64,000 nt of DNA from Polynucleobacter sp. 30F-ANTBAC (GCF_018882385.1 NZ_JACVON010000001.1:1-64000), one strand, 5' to 3'; positions 25,597 through 35,609 are shown, counted from the first letter of the stretch. The notes: generated from the sequence alone by a model not told the origin. Numbers and translations are program-made.

Positions 25597-26292
25597 ATGA
25601 ATTCTGCAGATGTAACCAAAGTTATTGATGACAACATTAAGAGTCGCCGTTCTATTCGAGCTTTCCTGCCAAAGCCAGTGGCAAAGCAGGAGATTTTAGA
25701 GTTACTTGAGGTTGCTGGGCGTGCACCTTCTGGAACAAATATTCAGCCTTGGCAAGTATTTGTTGTAACTGGTGATAAGAAGCAAGCCATCTCAGACGAA
25801 ATCATCCAAATTTCCAATGATCCTGAAGCAGTTAAAGAACACACAGAAGAATATAACTACTACCCATCAACCTGGATTGATCCTTATATTTCTCGTCGCC
25901 GCAAAGTTGGACTAGATTTATATAGTCTATTGGGTATTGCTAAAGGCGATAAAGAAAAGATGCAAGCGCAAAATAATCGAAATTATTTATTTTTTGATGC
26001 GCCAGTGGGTATTTTCTTTGTGATTGACCGCGTCATGCAACAGGGTAGTTGGTTAGATTACGGTATGTTTATTCAAAACGTGATGTTGGCTGCGAAGGCT
26101 CGAGGCTTGGATACTTGTCCTCAAGCTGCCTTCACACAGTTCCATCGTGTGATCGCTAAGCACTTGAATCTCAAGCCTGAGCAACAGTTGGTTTGCGGTA
26201 TGTCTTTGGGATATGCTGATTTATCGAAGATTGAAAATACCTTGGTGACCGAGCGTGTTCCAGCTGAGAGCTTTACGCATTTCGTTGAGTAA
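25597..26292 (+). CDS. Nitroreductase family FMN enzyme
   Basis: This 231-residue protein begins the nitroreductase fold with SRRSIRAFLPKPV and APSGTNIQPWQVFVVTG (FMN-phosphate and isoalloxazine contacts). The C-terminal LVCGMSLGYAD is the usual dimer/FMN segment. It is a flavin NAD(P)H oxidoreductase acting on nitroaromatics or quinones in vitro; the physiological substrate is unknown. Confidence 0.9.
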   Translation: MNSADVTKVIDDNIKSRRSIRAFLPKPVAKQEILELLEVAGRAPSGTNIQPWQVFVVTGDKKQAISDEIIQISNDPEAVKEHTEEYNYYPSTWIDPYISRRRKVGLDLYSLLGIAKGDKEKMQAQNNRNYLFFDAPVGIFFVIDRVMQQGSWLDYGMFIQNVMLAAKARGLDTCPQAAFTQFHRVIAKHLNLKPEQQLVCGMSLGYADLSKIENTLVTERVPAESFTHFVE

Positions 26293-26390
26293 TTTTTGAA
26301 TCATCGTTAGGGTTGGTCTGTCATTTGAGTCAAGCCAACCATTTTCACTTTCTTTATGGCGCCATGTCACAGATAAAAATGCCTCACTTG

Positions 26391-26885
26391 ATGTTGAAGA
26401 AGATTATTTATCTGTGCCTTTTTTTTTATTGCCAGAATGGTGTCGCCGTTGAAGTTGGTGATTATTTGCCCTTGGGAAAGTTGCAAACTATTCAAGGTCA
26501 AACCTTTGATCAAGGGCATTGGAATAATAAAAACACTTTAGTTCATGTTTGGGCTACCTGGTGTGGGTATTGCCACAAGCAAAATAGCCACTTAAATCAG
26601 TTGATGAAAAAAATTCCAGTCGACTCGTTGAATGTCATCACGATTTCTGTAGATAAACGAGTTGGACCTGTGAAGGCTTACTTGAAAGATCAGCGCTACG
26701 ATTTTCAAGTGGTGATGATGGATGAACGCTTATCTAAAGCCATTGGTAAACGTCGAGGTGTTCCAGAGCTTTATATTTTGGATCGACAGGGCCGTGTGAT
26801 TCAAAAAGACTATGGCTTGATGGTTGACTTAGATTTCTTTGAGTTGGCTCGTTACGCCCAACCGACGCAATCCAACCCTAAATGA
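26391..26885 (+). CDS. TlpA-like thioredoxin-fold protein, exported
   Basis: This is about 164 residues: N-terminal signal segment MLKKIIYLCLFFYCQNGVAVE, then a TlpA/ResA-type domain with redox motif WATWCGYC and cis-Pro in GVPELYILDRQGRV. It is a periplasmic thiol-disulfide oxidoreductase, possibly serving cytochrome c maturation; two cytochrome c genes lie in this window. The start is uncertain: in-frame ATGs also occur at 26364 and 26379 and none has a clear RBS. 26391 was chosen for its signal peptide. Confidence 0.8.
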   Translation: MLKKIIYLCLFFYCQNGVAVEVGDYLPLGKLQTIQGQTFDQGHWNNKNTLVHVWATWCGYCHKQNSHLNQLMKKIPVDSLNVITISVDKRVGPVKAYLKDQRYDFQVVMMDERLSKAIGKRRGVPELYILDRQGRVIQKDYGLMVDLDFFELARYAQPTQSNPK

Positions 26886-27089
26886 CCCCCTAAATAGCTG
26901 TGCTTTAGATAGCATAGATCGCTATATAGCCAATTGATCTAGTCTCATGCCAATTCGTGATTTGCTTATCTTTACTTAATTAAGCACAATCTCAATAGTT
27001 AGCAAAAGTAAATAACTTTAGGGTGAAACCCCAAGGGTGAAAGCTTCGGAATCACCATAGAATCTATCTGTCCATTAAGAGGGGGAAAA

Positions 27090-27434
27090 ATGACTCAATC
27101 AATTATTCGTCAGCCAATGCTTGTATTGGCCAGTGTATTGGCTAGCTTAAGCTTTGCTACTGCAGCGCAAGCCGAATCACTTCAAGTTAAACAGTGGGCT
27201 GCATCCTGTGCTGCCTGTCATGGAACCGATGGTTATTCTGAAGGTGGTATGGCCAGCCTAGCTGGTCAGAACAAGGCTGAGTTGATCAAGAAGATGAATG
27301 AGTACAAAACAGGCAAGCGTACTGCCTCGATCATGCATCAATTGAGCAAAGGCTATTCAGATGAGCAGATTGAACAAATCTCGGCTTACTTCGCTTCATT
27401 ACCTGCTGAAAAAGCAGTAGCTAAAACTAAATAA
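27090..27434 (+). CDS. fccA: Periplasmic class I cytochrome c, probable FccA subunit of sulfide dehydrogenase
   Basis: This 114-residue protein has a signal peptide (ASLSFATAAQAE), heme motif CAACHG and a likely distal Met ligand in ASIMHQLSKGYSDEQIEQISAYFA. The single-heme c553-like form is the usual electron-accepting subunit of flavocytochrome c sulfide dehydrogenase, encoded directly next to the flavoprotein (13 bp gap). GAGGGGG precedes the ATG. The leader (26886-27089) contains a C-UUCG-G-type hairpin candidate near 27040-27056. Confidence 0.85.
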   Translation: MTQSIIRQPMLVLASVLASLSFATAAQAESLQVKQWAASCAACHGTDGYSEGGMASLAGQNKAELIKKMNEYKTGKRTASIMHQLSKGYSDEQIEQISAYFASLPAEKAVAKTK

Positions 27435-27447
27435 TCAGGAGCTCATC

Positions 27448-28725
27448 ATGCAAAGACGTCAATTTATACAAATGGTGGGTGGCAGTGCGGCAGCTAGCGC
27501 ACTTGTTGGTTGTGCTTCATCTCAAATTAATGCAAAAGGTGGCAAGGTCATCGTTATTGGTGGTGGCTACGGTGGCGCAACAGCCGCTAAATACGTGCGT
27601 AAGTTCTCAAATTACACAGCTGATGTCACGTTGATTGAGCCTAATCAAAACTTTATCTCTTGCCCAATGTCTAACTTGGTCATTGGCGGAAGTAAGAAGA
27701 TTGAAGACATCACAGTTTCTTATGAGGGACTTAGAAAAAATCACGGTGTTAATTTAGTGAGAGATTCTGTCACATCAATCGATGTGGCTAAACGACAAGT
27801 CAAACTTGCTGGCGGAGCATCACTCTTTTACGACCGATTGATCGTTTCACCAGGTATTGATTTGAATTATGAAAGCTTGCCAGGCATGAAGTCTCAAGCT
27901 GCTCAAGATTCAGTTCTTCACGCTTGGAAAGCCGGCGCTCAAACTGTAGCCCTTAGACAGCAATTAGAGTCCATGAAAGATGGTGGCGTATTTGCTATCT
28001 CTATTCCATTAGCTCCTTACCGTTGCCCTCCAGGACCATACGAGCGTGCGTGTCAGGTAGCGGATTACTTCCAGAAGAGTAAGCCAAAGAGCAAAATTTT
28101 GATTTTGGATGCCAATGATGATGTGACCTCAAAGCCTGGTCTATTCAAGTTAGCTTGGTCACGTCGCTATGCTGGCATGGTTGACTATCGTCCAAAACAT
28201 AACTTAACCGATGTGGATGTTAAAAACAAAACATTAAAGTTTGAGTTCAATGATGATATCAAGGCCAATGTTTTGAACGTATTGCCTCCAATGCGTGCAG
28301 GTGGCATTGCCTTAAAAACAGGTTTGGCGAACATGAACAACCGTTGGTGCGAAGTCGACTTCTTGACGTTTGAATCAAAAGTGGCGCCGAATGTTCACGT
28401 ATTAGGTGATTCAATTCAAATTGCTCCAGGTATGCCAAAGTCTGGTCACATGGCTAACCAACACGGCAAAACTTGTGCTGCAGCTATTGTGGCGATCTTG
28501 AGTGGCAATGAAGTTAGTCAAATGCCTATATATAACAACACTTGCTACAGTTTTGTCTCATCAACCGATGTGGTTCACGTAGCTAGCGTTCACGTTTACG
28601 ATGCTGCTAAACGTACGATGGTGACTGTGCCTGGATCTGGCGGCATTTCTGCAGCTGCTAATCCATTAGAAGGTGAATATGCCAATGCATGGGCTCGTAA
28701 TATTTGGGCTGATATGTTGGTGTAA
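27448..28725 (+). CDS. fccB: FccB, flavoprotein subunit of flavocytochrome c sulfide dehydrogenase
   Basis: This 425-residue protein has an N-terminus carrying a twin-arginine signal (RRQFIQMVGGSAAASALVG) that also contains a possible lipobox (LVGC). The FAD-binding motif KVIVIGGGYGGATAAKYVRK and the second dinucleotide domain match the sulfide:quinone reductase/FccB superfamily. The C-terminal FCSD domain is present, and cysteines in ISCPMSN, YRCPPGPYERAC and NNTCYSF could provide the redox disulfide. It oxidises sulfide to sulfane sulfur in the periplasm and passes electrons to FccA. It complements the sox genes at the end of the window. Confidence 0.9.
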   Translation: MQRRQFIQMVGGSAAASALVGCASSQINAKGGKVIVIGGGYGGATAAKYVRKFSNYTADVTLIEPNQNFISCPMSNLVIGGSKKIEDITVSYEGLRKNHGVNLVRDSVTSIDVAKRQVKLAGGASLFYDRLIVSPGIDLNYESLPGMKSQAAQDSVLHAWKAGAQTVALRQQLESMKDGGVFAISIPLAPYRCPPGPYERACQVADYFQKSKPKSKILILDANDDVTSKPGLFKLAWSRRYAGMVDYRPKHNLTDVDVKNKTLKFEFNDDIKANVLNVLPPMRAGGIALKTGLANMNNRWCEVDFLTFESKVAPNVHVLGDSIQIAPGMPKSGHMANQHGKTCAAAIVAILSGNEVSQMPIYNNTCYSFVSSTDVVHVASVHVYDAAKRTMVTVPGSGGISAAANPLEGEYANAWARNIWADMLV

Positions 28726-28751
28726 GTCATAAAGTAAAAAAGTAATAAAAC

Positions 28752-28783
28752 AAAAAAGCCTGCTAAAAATAGCAGGCTTTTTT
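28752..28783. terminator. Bidirectional terminator between fccB and rarA
   Basis: AAAAAAGCCTGCT and AGCAGGCTTTTTT form a near-perfect hairpin with an A-rich loop, flanked by A and T runs. It therefore serves both converging genes. Confidence 0.92.
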
Positions 28784-28799
28784 ATTTCTCTTCAACACC

Positions 28800-30107
28800 T
28801 TATTTCTTTTTGCTTTGCTCGTCGAGTGATTTTAAGAATGCGAGCTTCTCTTTAATTTTGATTTCAAGACCTCGATTGGTTGGTTCATACCATTGAGGAT
28901 CTTTCATGCCGTCTGGTAAATAGTTTTCGCCAGCAGCATAGGCATGAGGTTCATCGTGAGCATAGCGGTATGCATGGCCATGGCCAAGTTGTTTCATGAG
29001 TTGCGTTGGAGCATTGCGAAGGTGTGCAGGAACCTCACGCGTTGTATCGTTAGCCACAAAAGCTTTTGCTTGGTTATAAGCCGAATAAGCGGCATTGCTT
29101 TTAGGTGCGGCGGCTAAATAGATCAGAGCTTCTGCTAAAGCCAATTCGCCTTCTGGGCTACCCAAGCGCTCATAGGTGCTGGCAGCATCGTTGGCTAATT
29201 GCATGGCTCTTGGATCTGCTAAGCCAATATCTTCCCAGGCCATTCGGACAATTCTTCTAGCTAAATATTTGGCATCAGCACCACCGTCAATCATTCGACA
29301 GAACCAGTAAAGTGCCGCATCTGGATTGGAGCCTCTAACGGATTTATGGAGTGCCGAAATTTGATCGTAAAAATAATCGCCCGCTTTATCAAAACGACGG
29401 TTATGAGTGCCTAAGGAATTTTTTAAGAATTCTTCTGTAATTTCGCTGATATTTTTAATTTGAGCAGCATGATCCGCTTGCTCTAGAAGATTTAAAAATT
29501 TTCGGGCGTCTCCATCTGCCAAATTGATGAGCATTTGTTTGGCGGGGGCATCTATCGAAAGGCCTTGAAAAATAGTTTTTTTAGCTTTTTCTAGTAAATC
29601 TGATAGTTCAGACTCGGATAAGGATTGAAGAACATAAACTTGAGAGCGTGAAAGGAGGGCAGAGTTCACTTCAAAAGAGGGATTCTCAGTTGTGGCTCCA
29701 ATAAAAGTGACGAGGCCAGATTCAACAAAAGGTAATAGAGCATCCTGTTGAGCTTTATTAAAGCGATGTATTTCATCCACAAAAAGAATGGTGTGTCGCC
29801 CAAATTGTTGAAGATTCTGCTCTGCTAACTCGATGGCTTGGCGTATTTCTTTAACACCAGCCAGTACCGCAGATAGGGGGATGAAGTCGCAATCGAATAC
29901 GGTAGCTGCTAAACGGGCAATTGTGGTCTTACCGACCCCTGGAGGACCCCATAAGATCATCGAATGAGGTTTGCCAGAAACAAAGGCTGTAGCCAGAGGT
30001 TTACCCTCACCGAAGAGATGCTTTTGTCCAATCAGCTCATCGATACTCTTGGGTCTGAGAGCTTCGGCTAAAGGGGTGAACTTTTCGGTCATGGGTAACA
30101 AAGACAT
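28800..30107 (-). CDS. rarA: Replication-associated recombination protein RarA (MgsA)
   Basis: This 435-residue AAA+ ATPase has Walker [10 protein letters not shown], Walker [11 protein letters not shown] and sensor motif [13 protein letters not shown]. The C-terminal tetramerisation region ([26 protein letters not shown]) is family-specific. It acts at stalled replication forks with SSB and RecA. The length is normal. Confidence 0.95.
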   Translation of the reverse strand: MSLLPMTEKFTPLAEALRPKSIDELIGQKHLFGEGKPLATAFVSGKPHSMILWGPPGVGKTTIARLAATVFDCDFIPLSAVLAGVKEIRQAIELAEQNLQQFGRHTILFVDEIHRFNKAQQDALLPFVESGLVTFIGATTENPSFEVNSALLSRSQVYVLQSLSESELSDLLEKAKKTIFQGLSIDAPAKQMLINLADGDARKFLNLLEQADHAAQIKNISEITEEFLKNSLGTHNRRFDKAGDYFYDQISALHKSVRGSNPDAALYWFCRMIDGGADAKYLARRIVRMAWEDIGLADPRAMQLANDAASTYERLGSPEGELALAEALIYLAAAPKSNAAYSAYNQAKAFVANDTTREVPAHLRNAPTQLMKQLGHGHAYRYAHDEPHAYAAGENYLPDGMKDPQWYEPTNRGLEIKIKEKLAFLKSLDEQSKKK

Positions 30108-30223
30108 GGTTTAATCGTTAAATTGTCGCATGTTGCTCAATAAACCAATTATTTATTACAATTCGCCATAAATAAACCATTCGCCATAATTTTTAGCTTA
30201 ATTAATCACTATAAAAGATCCCT

Positions 30224-30766
30224 ATGAGTCAAAACACTAATTCATCCTCACCTGACGATTTGCGCGCTCTACCTCGTTGGATTTTCATGAGCCGTTGGTT
30301 GCAGGCGCCTCTTTATCTTGGTTTGATTGTTGCTCAAGGTGTTTATGTCTTTCAGTTCTGGAAAGAATTGACGCATCTCATTGGCATGCTAATGAAGAGT
30401 GGTGGTACGACTGAGACTGAGATCATGTTGATCGTCTTAGGATTGATTGACGTGGTGATGATTTCAAATTTGTTGGTGATGGTGATTGTGGGTGGTTGGG
30501 AAACTTTTGTTTCGCGCTTGGAGCTTGAGAAGCATCCGGACCAACCAGAGTGGTTATCGCATGTTAATGCTGGCGTTTTGAAAGTCAAGCTAGCCACTGC
30601 GATTATTGGCATTTCTTCCATTCACTTATTGAAGACGTTTATCAATGCGCCTGGCATGGACGATAAAACGCTTCTATGGCAAACACTGATTCACTTGACG
30701 TTTGTGGTGTCAGCTCTTGCAATTGCTTATACAGAGAAAATCTTATCTCAAGCCAAGCAGCACTGA
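30224..30766 (+). CDS. YqhA/UPF0114 family membrane protein (TIGR00645)
   Basis: This 180-residue protein has three to four transmembrane helices and the family signature [19 protein letters not shown], plus [12 protein letters not shown]. It is conserved in proteobacteria, with unknown function. The short upstream region contains a duplicated ATTCGCCATAA (near 30160 and 30179), a possible regulatory repeat or a simple duplication. Confidence 0.9.
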   Translation: MSQNTNSSSPDDLRALPRWIFMSRWLQAPLYLGLIVAQGVYVFQFWKELTHLIGMLMKSGGTTETEIMLIVLGLIDVVMISNLLVMVIVGGWETFVSRLELEKHPDQPEWLSHVNAGVLKVKLATAIIGISSIHLLKTFINAPGMDDKTLLWQTLIHLTFVVSALAIAYTEKILSQAKQH

Positions 30767-30778
30767 TCTAGCTTTGAA

Positions 30779-31246
30779 TTAAAACTGACGAATCGCTAAG
30801 CCAGCCCAGATCAGGCTGGCTGAAGCGACAGCGGTAAGAATGGTGCGCATCTTCAAGAAATCTGCCAAATAGGCGGAGTCTTGAATGAGATAACGAAATT
30901 GGGATTTATCAACGATCAGAGCGATCACCAGTGTCGCCGCAATCACAAAATAGCCATAAGAAAAACTTAAGTGAAGAGCTATCCAAGCGAGTAGAGATGG
31001 CGTCACCCCCCAAATCCAAGCTCCTTTATCGCGCCAAAACTGATGGGTGATCTGGTTGGATTGTGGTCCCAAAAGAGGGCCCCAATGGAGTGCGCCTACA
31101 AAAGATGCAATGCTAGCGCTATAAATAAGGAGCGAGTTAGCAGCCCAAAAATCCCATGGAGATTCAATAAACTGAATCAATCCCGATAAAACAATAAATG
31201 GAATCAGTCCTGCATAGCTAATGAATTTTGTAATCGGTGCGAGCAT
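30779..31246 (-). CDS. DUF3429 family membrane protein
   Basis: This 155-residue protein has about five transmembrane helices. SIASFVGALHWGPLLG and WGVTPSLLAWIAL match the DUF3429 (TMEM69-like) family. Function unknown. It starts 2 bp after the hydroxyacyl-CoA dehydrogenase stop and is likely co-transcribed. Confidence 0.85.
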   Translation of the reverse strand: MLAPITKFISYAGLIPFIVLSGLIQFIESPWDFWAANSLLIYSASIASFVGALHWGPLLGPQSNQITHQFWRDKGAWIWGVTPSLLAWIALHLSFSYGYFVIAATLVIALIVDKSQFRYLIQDSAYLADFLKMRTILTAVASASLIWAGLAIRQF

Positions 31247-31248
31247 GA

Positions 31249-32100
31249 TTAATTGTACTTATAGACACCTTGACCTGTTTTACGACCTAGGTAGCCTGCG
31301 GCAACCATTTCGCGTAAGAGTGGGCAAGGGCGGTATTTGGAGTCATTAAAGTTCTTGAAGTAAACCTCCATGATGGCTAGACAGGTATCCAAGCCGATCA
31401 TGTCTGCTAAAGCCAAGGGACCAATAGGATGGTTACAGCCTAACTTCATCCCGGCATCGATATCTTCAGGGCTAGCTAAACCTTCTGATAAAACAAAAAA
31501 AGCCTCGTTGATCATAGGTACTAGGATTCGATTCACAACAAAGCCTGGTGCATTTTTAACGGTAATGGGTTCTTTTCCAAGGGCTTGGGCCATCGCATGA
31601 ACCAATTGATGTGTTTGATCGCTGGTCTGTAAGCCTCGAATAATTTCAACCAAACTCATGAGTGGCACTGGATTAAAGAAATGCATGCCAATAAATCGAT
31701 CTGGATGGCTCACTTCAGCGGCCATTTGCGTGATGGAAATAGAGGAAGTGTTGCTAGCAATAATGACATCTTTAGAAACAATCGCGTCCAACTGCTTGAG
31801 AATTTTTAGTTTGAGCTCATAATTTTCAGTGGCGGCTTCAATCACCATCTGGGTGCTCGTGAAGTCTTGGTAATTAGTGCTGATCTTGATTCGAGCCAAG
31901 GCTGCTGTTTTTTCAGCCTCTGTCATTTTTTCTTTTTTAATTAAACGATCTAAGCTACCTGAAATCGTTGCAAGTCCTTTTTGTGTAGCAGCCTCATTGA
32001 TATCCACCATGATCACGTGAAGTCCTGAAACAGCACATGCTTGAGCGATACCATTACCCATTGTTCCTGCACCAATGATTCCTACTGACTGAATGCTCAT
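31249..32100 (-). CDS. hbd: 3-hydroxybutyryl-CoA dehydrogenase
   Basis: This 283-residue NAD(P)-dependent enzyme has Rossmann motif GIIGAGTMGNGIAQACA and the HCDH signature region GFVVNRILVPMINEAF. The catalytic His is in HFFNPVPLM, with Asn in SNTSSISITQMA. It converts 3-hydroxybutyryl-CoA to acetoacetyl-CoA in short-chain acyl-CoA or PHB metabolism. The name PaaH could also apply, but no paa genes are nearby. Confidence 0.92.
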   Translation of the reverse strand: MSIQSVGIIGAGTMGNGIAQACAVSGLHVIMVDINEAATQKGLATISGSLDRLIKKEKMTEAEKTAALARIKISTNYQDFTSTQMVIEAATENYELKLKILKQLDAIVSKDVIIASNTSSISITQMAAEVSHPDRFIGMHFFNPVPLMSLVEIIRGLQTSDQTHQLVHAMAQALGKEPITVKNAPGFVVNRILVPMINEAFFVLSEGLASPEDIDAGMKLGCNHPIGPLALADMIGLDTCLAIMEVYFKNFNDSKYRPCPLLREMVAAGYLGRKTGQGVYKYN

Positions 32101-32258
32101 TTCTTAGCCTTATTGATTAACTATCAAAAGTATAAGTTTAAGCTTGAGTGAGCCTATAAAAAGTGGTTTTTCATCATTTTTTTAAAGGTATTCGCCTTAT
32201 GAGGCAATAACTCATCGGATTTTCGACAGTTAGGGCTTGATTATGGATAATGGGGGTT

Positions 32259-33125
32259 ATGTCGACACAAGGTTATATTCTGAAAATTGCATGCCCTGAC
32301 CGCCCGGGTATTGTTCATGCCGTGAGCCATTTTTTATTTGCTCAGACAGCCAACATTTTGGACTCTGCTCAATTTAGCGATACATTTACCAATCGCTTCT
32401 TCATGCGCGTTCACTTTGCCAAAACTAATCAAGAGCTCAATCTGGCTAATTTAAAAACAGCCTTTAAAGATATCGGGGCTTCCTTTGATATGGAGTGGGA
32501 GCTGTTTGATGCGACGGCTAAACCCAAAGTGTTGATCATGGTTTCTAAGCTAGGTCATTGTTTGAATGATCTTCTCTTTAGAACGCACAGTGGTTATTTG
32601 CCGATTGAGATAGCTGGAATAGTGTCGAATCACAAAGACTTTGAGCCGCTCGCCAATACCTATAACATCCCATTTCATCATATGCCGCTCTCCAGTGCGA
32701 ACGATGAACGCAAGACCGAGCAGGAAGAGCAGCTTCTAAAACTAATTGATAATGAAAAAATTGATTTAGTAGTTTTGGCAAGATACATGCAAATTCTTTC
32801 GACTCAAGTTTGTCAAAAATTATCGGGTCGAGCCATCAACATTCATCATTCTTTTTTACCAAGCTTTAAAGGGGCAAAGCCTTATTGGCAGGCGCATCAA
32901 AGAGGTGTCAAACTGATTGGTGCGACAGCTCATTACGTCACAACAGATTTGGATGAAGGCCCTATCATTGAACAAGGCGTTGAACGTGTGGATCATTCGA
33001 TGAACCCGGACCAGCTAGCTGCAGTGGGGCGAGATGTGGAATGTTTAGCGCTATCTCGAGCCGTGCGTTGGCATGCAGAGCATCGTATTTTATTGAATGG
33101 CAAGAGCACGGTGGTATTTCAGTAA
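32259..33125 (+). CDS. purU: Formyltetrahydrofolate deformylase
   Basis: This is a 288-residue enzyme. The N-terminal ACT domain (ILKIACPDRPGIVHAVSHFLF) senses Met/Gly in relatives. The formyl-transferase domain has the catalytic set INIHHSFLPSFKGAKPY and TAHYVTTDLDEGPII (Asn, His, Asp). It hydrolyses 10-formyl-THF to formate and THF, supplying purine synthesis or balancing the one-carbon pool. An ATG three codons earlier (32250) is also possible; 32259 follows a GGGGG. Its stop overlaps the dedA start as TAATG. Confidence 0.94.
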   Translation: MSTQGYILKIACPDRPGIVHAVSHFLFAQTANILDSAQFSDTFTNRFFMRVHFAKTNQELNLANLKTAFKDIGASFDMEWELFDATAKPKVLIMVSKLGHCLNDLLFRTHSGYLPIEIAGIVSNHKDFEPLANTYNIPFHHMPLSSANDERKTEQEEQLLKLIDNEKIDLVVLARYMQILSTQVCQKLSGRAINIHHSFLPSFKGAKPYWQAHQRGVKLIGATAHYVTTDLDEGPIIEQGVERVDHSMNPDQLAAVGRDVECLALSRAVRWHAEHRILLNGKSTVVFQ

Positions 33126-33775
33126 TGGATTTTCCCAGTCTGATTGATTTGTTTCTGCATTTGGACAAGCATCTGATTACAGTTGTCGATGCTTGGGGGC
33201 CTTGGGTTTACGCCTTGCTATTTGCGATTATTTTTGTTGAGACAGGTTTGGTGGTGATGCCATTTTTACCTGGTGACTCTTTGTTGTTTGTGGCTGGGGC
33301 TATCGCTGCAGTAGGCGGCATGAGTTTACCTGTGCTATTAATTCTATTGGTGATTGCTGCGGTTGCCGGTGATGCTTTGAACTACTCGATTGGTCGTTGG
33401 ATTGGTCCTAAAGTTTTCGGTTGGGAAAATTCTCGTTGGTTCAATAAGGATGCCTTCAACAAGACCCATGACTTTTACGAAAAGCACGGTCCGATCACAA
33501 TCGTGATTGGACGATTTTTGCCTTTCATCCGAACTTTTGCGCCGTTTGTAGCTGGCGTTGCTCAAATGTCTTACTCAAAATTCACCGCTTTTAATGTGGT
33601 TGGTGGTGTTCTATGGGTTGGTAGTCTAACGACATTGGGATATCTCATTGGCGATCACCCTTGGGTGAAAGCCAATTTTTCAGTGGTTGCTTTGGCGATG
33701 ATCATCATCCCAGGTCTACCGGCTGCTTGGGTTTTTGCAAAAGCCCTTTATCAAAAACTCACCAAGCCTACCTGA
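33125..33775 (+). CDS. DedA family membrane protein
   Basis: This 216-residue protein has the DedA/VTT motifs ETGLVVMPFLPGDSLLFVAGA, GDALNYSIGRWIG and IGRFLPFIRTFAPFVAGVAQM. Established knowledge: DedA proteins are undecaprenyl-phosphate or phospholipid flippase-like transporters with intramembrane acidic and arginine residues, all visible here. The ATG at 33125 overlaps the purU stop, so the two are coupled. A longer in-frame ORF from 33041 was rejected. Confidence 0.93.
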   Translation: MDFPSLIDLFLHLDKHLITVVDAWGPWVYALLFAIIFVETGLVVMPFLPGDSLLFVAGAIAAVGGMSLPVLLILLVIAAVAGDALNYSIGRWIGPKVFGWENSRWFNKDAFNKTHDFYEKHGPITIVIGRFLPFIRTFAPFVAGVAQMSYSKFTAFNVVGGVLWVGSLTTLGYLIGDHPWVKANFSVVALAMIIIPGLPAAWVFAKALYQKLTKPT

Positions 33776-33816
33776 TTTAGCTAAAACAAAGTTTAGAAAC
33801 ACCGAGTCCCATCAAC

Positions 33817-34542
33817 TTATCGTTTTTGGTACTGGGTTTTTCCAAAAAGATTTTCTTTGGCTTTGTCATCTATTAAAGGTTTTCTCAAAGCAGTGAGAAC
33901 TTCGACACCGCGTTGCACTGCTGGGCGGGCTGCAATTTCCTCATGCCATCGTTTAACGTTCGGGAATTCCTCTAAGGTAATGCCTTGATTTTTCCAAGAG
34001 CGTGTCCACGGGAAGATGGCGATATCCGCAATGCTGTAGTCCTTGCCAGCAATAAACCGCTTCTTAGATAGCTCTTTATCCATTACGCCATACAAGCGGC
34101 GAGTTTCATTGGTGTAACGATCAATGGCATAGGGTACTTTCTCAGGAGCATAGATCCGGAAATGGTGGGTTTGACCCAACATCGGACCAACGCCGCCCAT
34201 CTGGAACATCAACCACTGCATCACTTCAAATTTTCCTCGGGTCGTCTTTGGTAAAAAGAGACCGGTTTTGCTAGCCAAGTAGAGCAGAATCGCACCAGAT
34301 TCAAAAAGCGCTATGGGTTGACCATCCGGACCATGAGGATCCACCATGGCAGGGATTTTGTTATTAGGGCTGATCTTAAGAAACTCTTTTTTAAATTGAT
34401 CACCAGCGCTGATATCCACCGGATGAGCTTGCCAATCACGACCTAAGCGATAACCACATTCTTCCATCATGATGTGGACTTTGTGACCATTGGGCGTAGC
34501 CCAACTATAGATATCGATCATCTCTTTTTTTGTGTTTTTCAT
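33817..34542 (-). CDS. Glutathione S-transferase family protein, YghU/YfcG-like
   Basis: This 241-residue protein has a thioredoxin-like N-domain ([23 protein letters not shown] ... [10 protein letters not shown]) and a helical C-domain ([16 protein letters not shown]). The N-terminal TPNG and the sequence layout match the Nu-class disulfide-bond oxidoreductases YfcG/YghU, which use glutathione or glutathionylspermidine disulfide. No catalytic cysteine is apparent at the N-cap, as expected for this class. Confidence 0.88.
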   Translation of the reverse strand: MKNTKKEMIDIYSWATPNGHKVHIMMEECGYRLGRDWQAHPVDISAGDQFKKEFLKISPNNKIPAMVDPHGPDGQPIALFESGAILLYLASKTGLFLPKTTRGKFEVMQWLMFQMGGVGPMLGQTHHFRIYAPEKVPYAIDRYTNETRRLYGVMDKELSKKRFIAGKDYSIADIAIFPWTRSWKNQGITLEEFPNVKRWHEEIAARPAVQRGVEVLTALRKPLIDDKAKENLFGKTQYQKR

Positions 34543-34656
34543 AGCAAGGTCTTTTTAGTTAGTTTGGCCAATTGGGTTATTAGCGAAATAGCGAGATTAA
34601 TTTCAAAGCGGTATGATTCAAATATTGCATTACCAATCATAAGAGATCATTCTGCC

Positions 34657-35430
34657 ATGTTAATCGTACTTTCGCCTGCCAAGAGTTTGGATTATGAGAC
34701 CCCGCCAACGACGGATCAGCATACCTTGCCGATTTTTATTAATGAGTCAGCCAAGTTAGTTAATGATCTCAAAAAGCTATCTCTTCAAGAGGTTGCTGAG
34801 TTGATGAGCTTGTCCGACAAATTGGCAGCTTTGAATGTGGCACGTTTTGGTGAGTGGTCTAAGACTTTTACCCCTAAAAACAGCAAGCAGGCTTTGTTGG
34901 CTTTCAATGGCGATGTATACGAAGGTTTGGATGCGAAGAGCTTGACTAAAAAATCCTTGGACTATGCGCAAGCCCATGTGCGAGTTTTGTCAGGTCTTTA
35001 TGGCGTTTTAAAGCCTTTGGATCTGATGCAGGCTTACCGATTGGAGATGGGTACATCCTTTAAGAATGCCGCAGGTAAAGATCTCTATGCTTTTTGGGGT
35101 GACAAGATTACCGAGGCTTTAAAGCAAGAGTTAGAACAACAAAAAACCAAAGTGCTGGTGAATCTCGCTTCGGATGAATACTTTAAGTCAGTCAAGCCTA
35201 GCAAATTAGGTTACCCCATCATTGCGCCAGTTTTCCAGGATGAAAAAGCCGGCAAGTACAAAATCATTTCGTTCTATGCCAAGCGAGCAAGAGGCTTAAT
35301 GACCCGCTTCATCATTGATAACAAAATTGATAAAGCCGAAGATCTAAAAGACTTTGACGTAGAAGGTTACAAATACGCCCCGAAAGATAGCACTGCTGAT
35401 AAACCTGTCTTTAGAAGAAAAGAACAGTAA
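34657..35430 (+). CDS. yaaA: Peroxide stress protein YaaA
   Basis: This 257-residue DUF328/YaaA protein begins [17 protein letters not shown] and includes [11 protein letters not shown] and [23 protein letters not shown]. In E. coli, YaaA lowers intracellular unincorporated iron during H2O2 stress and binds DNA. The ATG at 34657 was taken because the longer ORF from 34474 runs back through the divergent GST gene. Confidence 0.93.
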   Translation: MLIVLSPAKSLDYETPPTTDQHTLPIFINESAKLVNDLKKLSLQEVAELMSLSDKLAALNVARFGEWSKTFTPKNSKQALLAFNGDVYEGLDAKSLTKKSLDYAQAHVRVLSGLYGVLKPLDLMQAYRLEMGTSFKNAAGKDLYAFWGDKITEALKQELEQQKTKVLVNLASDEYFKSVKPSKLGYPIIAPVFQDEKAGKYKIISFYAKRARGLMTRFIIDNKIDKAEDLKDFDVEGYKYAPKDSTADKPVFRRKEQ

Positions 35431-35439
35431 AAGCTAGAC

Positions 35440-35609
35440 TTAAAGATCTTCTATTTTGACCGGAATGATTTCTCCATTGCGGCGCTCATTAGCAATTTGG
35501 CATAAATAAATATCGTCTAATTCTTCTAGCAATGCTTCCTCTGCAGCGAGGAGCCTATTTTTTCTAAAAAATTTAGATCGGGTTCTTTGGGTTGATTACT
35601 AATTGGCAT
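35440..35609 (-). pseudogene. Frame-disrupted small antitoxin-like gene
   Basis: The minus strand reads MPISNQPKEPDLNFLEK from 35609, then loses frame at a run of six A (plus-strand T-run near 35560). The -1 frame continues NRLLAAEEALLEELDDIYL and ends GEIIPVKIEDL at 35440. The total of 170 nt is one base short of an intact 57-codon gene, so one missing A explains everything. The C-terminal half has the look of a RelB/Phd-type antitoxin tail (Glu/Asp-rich helix, ANERRNGE, closing IEDL). No toxin ORF is adjacent. Alternatives are a sequencing error or -1 slippage at the A-run. Confidence 0.5.

Noticed and set aside
26886..27089. Structured leader (riboswitch candidate) before fccA
   Set aside because: Only a five-base-pair helix with mismatches around a UUCG-type loop is visible; it matches no riboswitch class I know.
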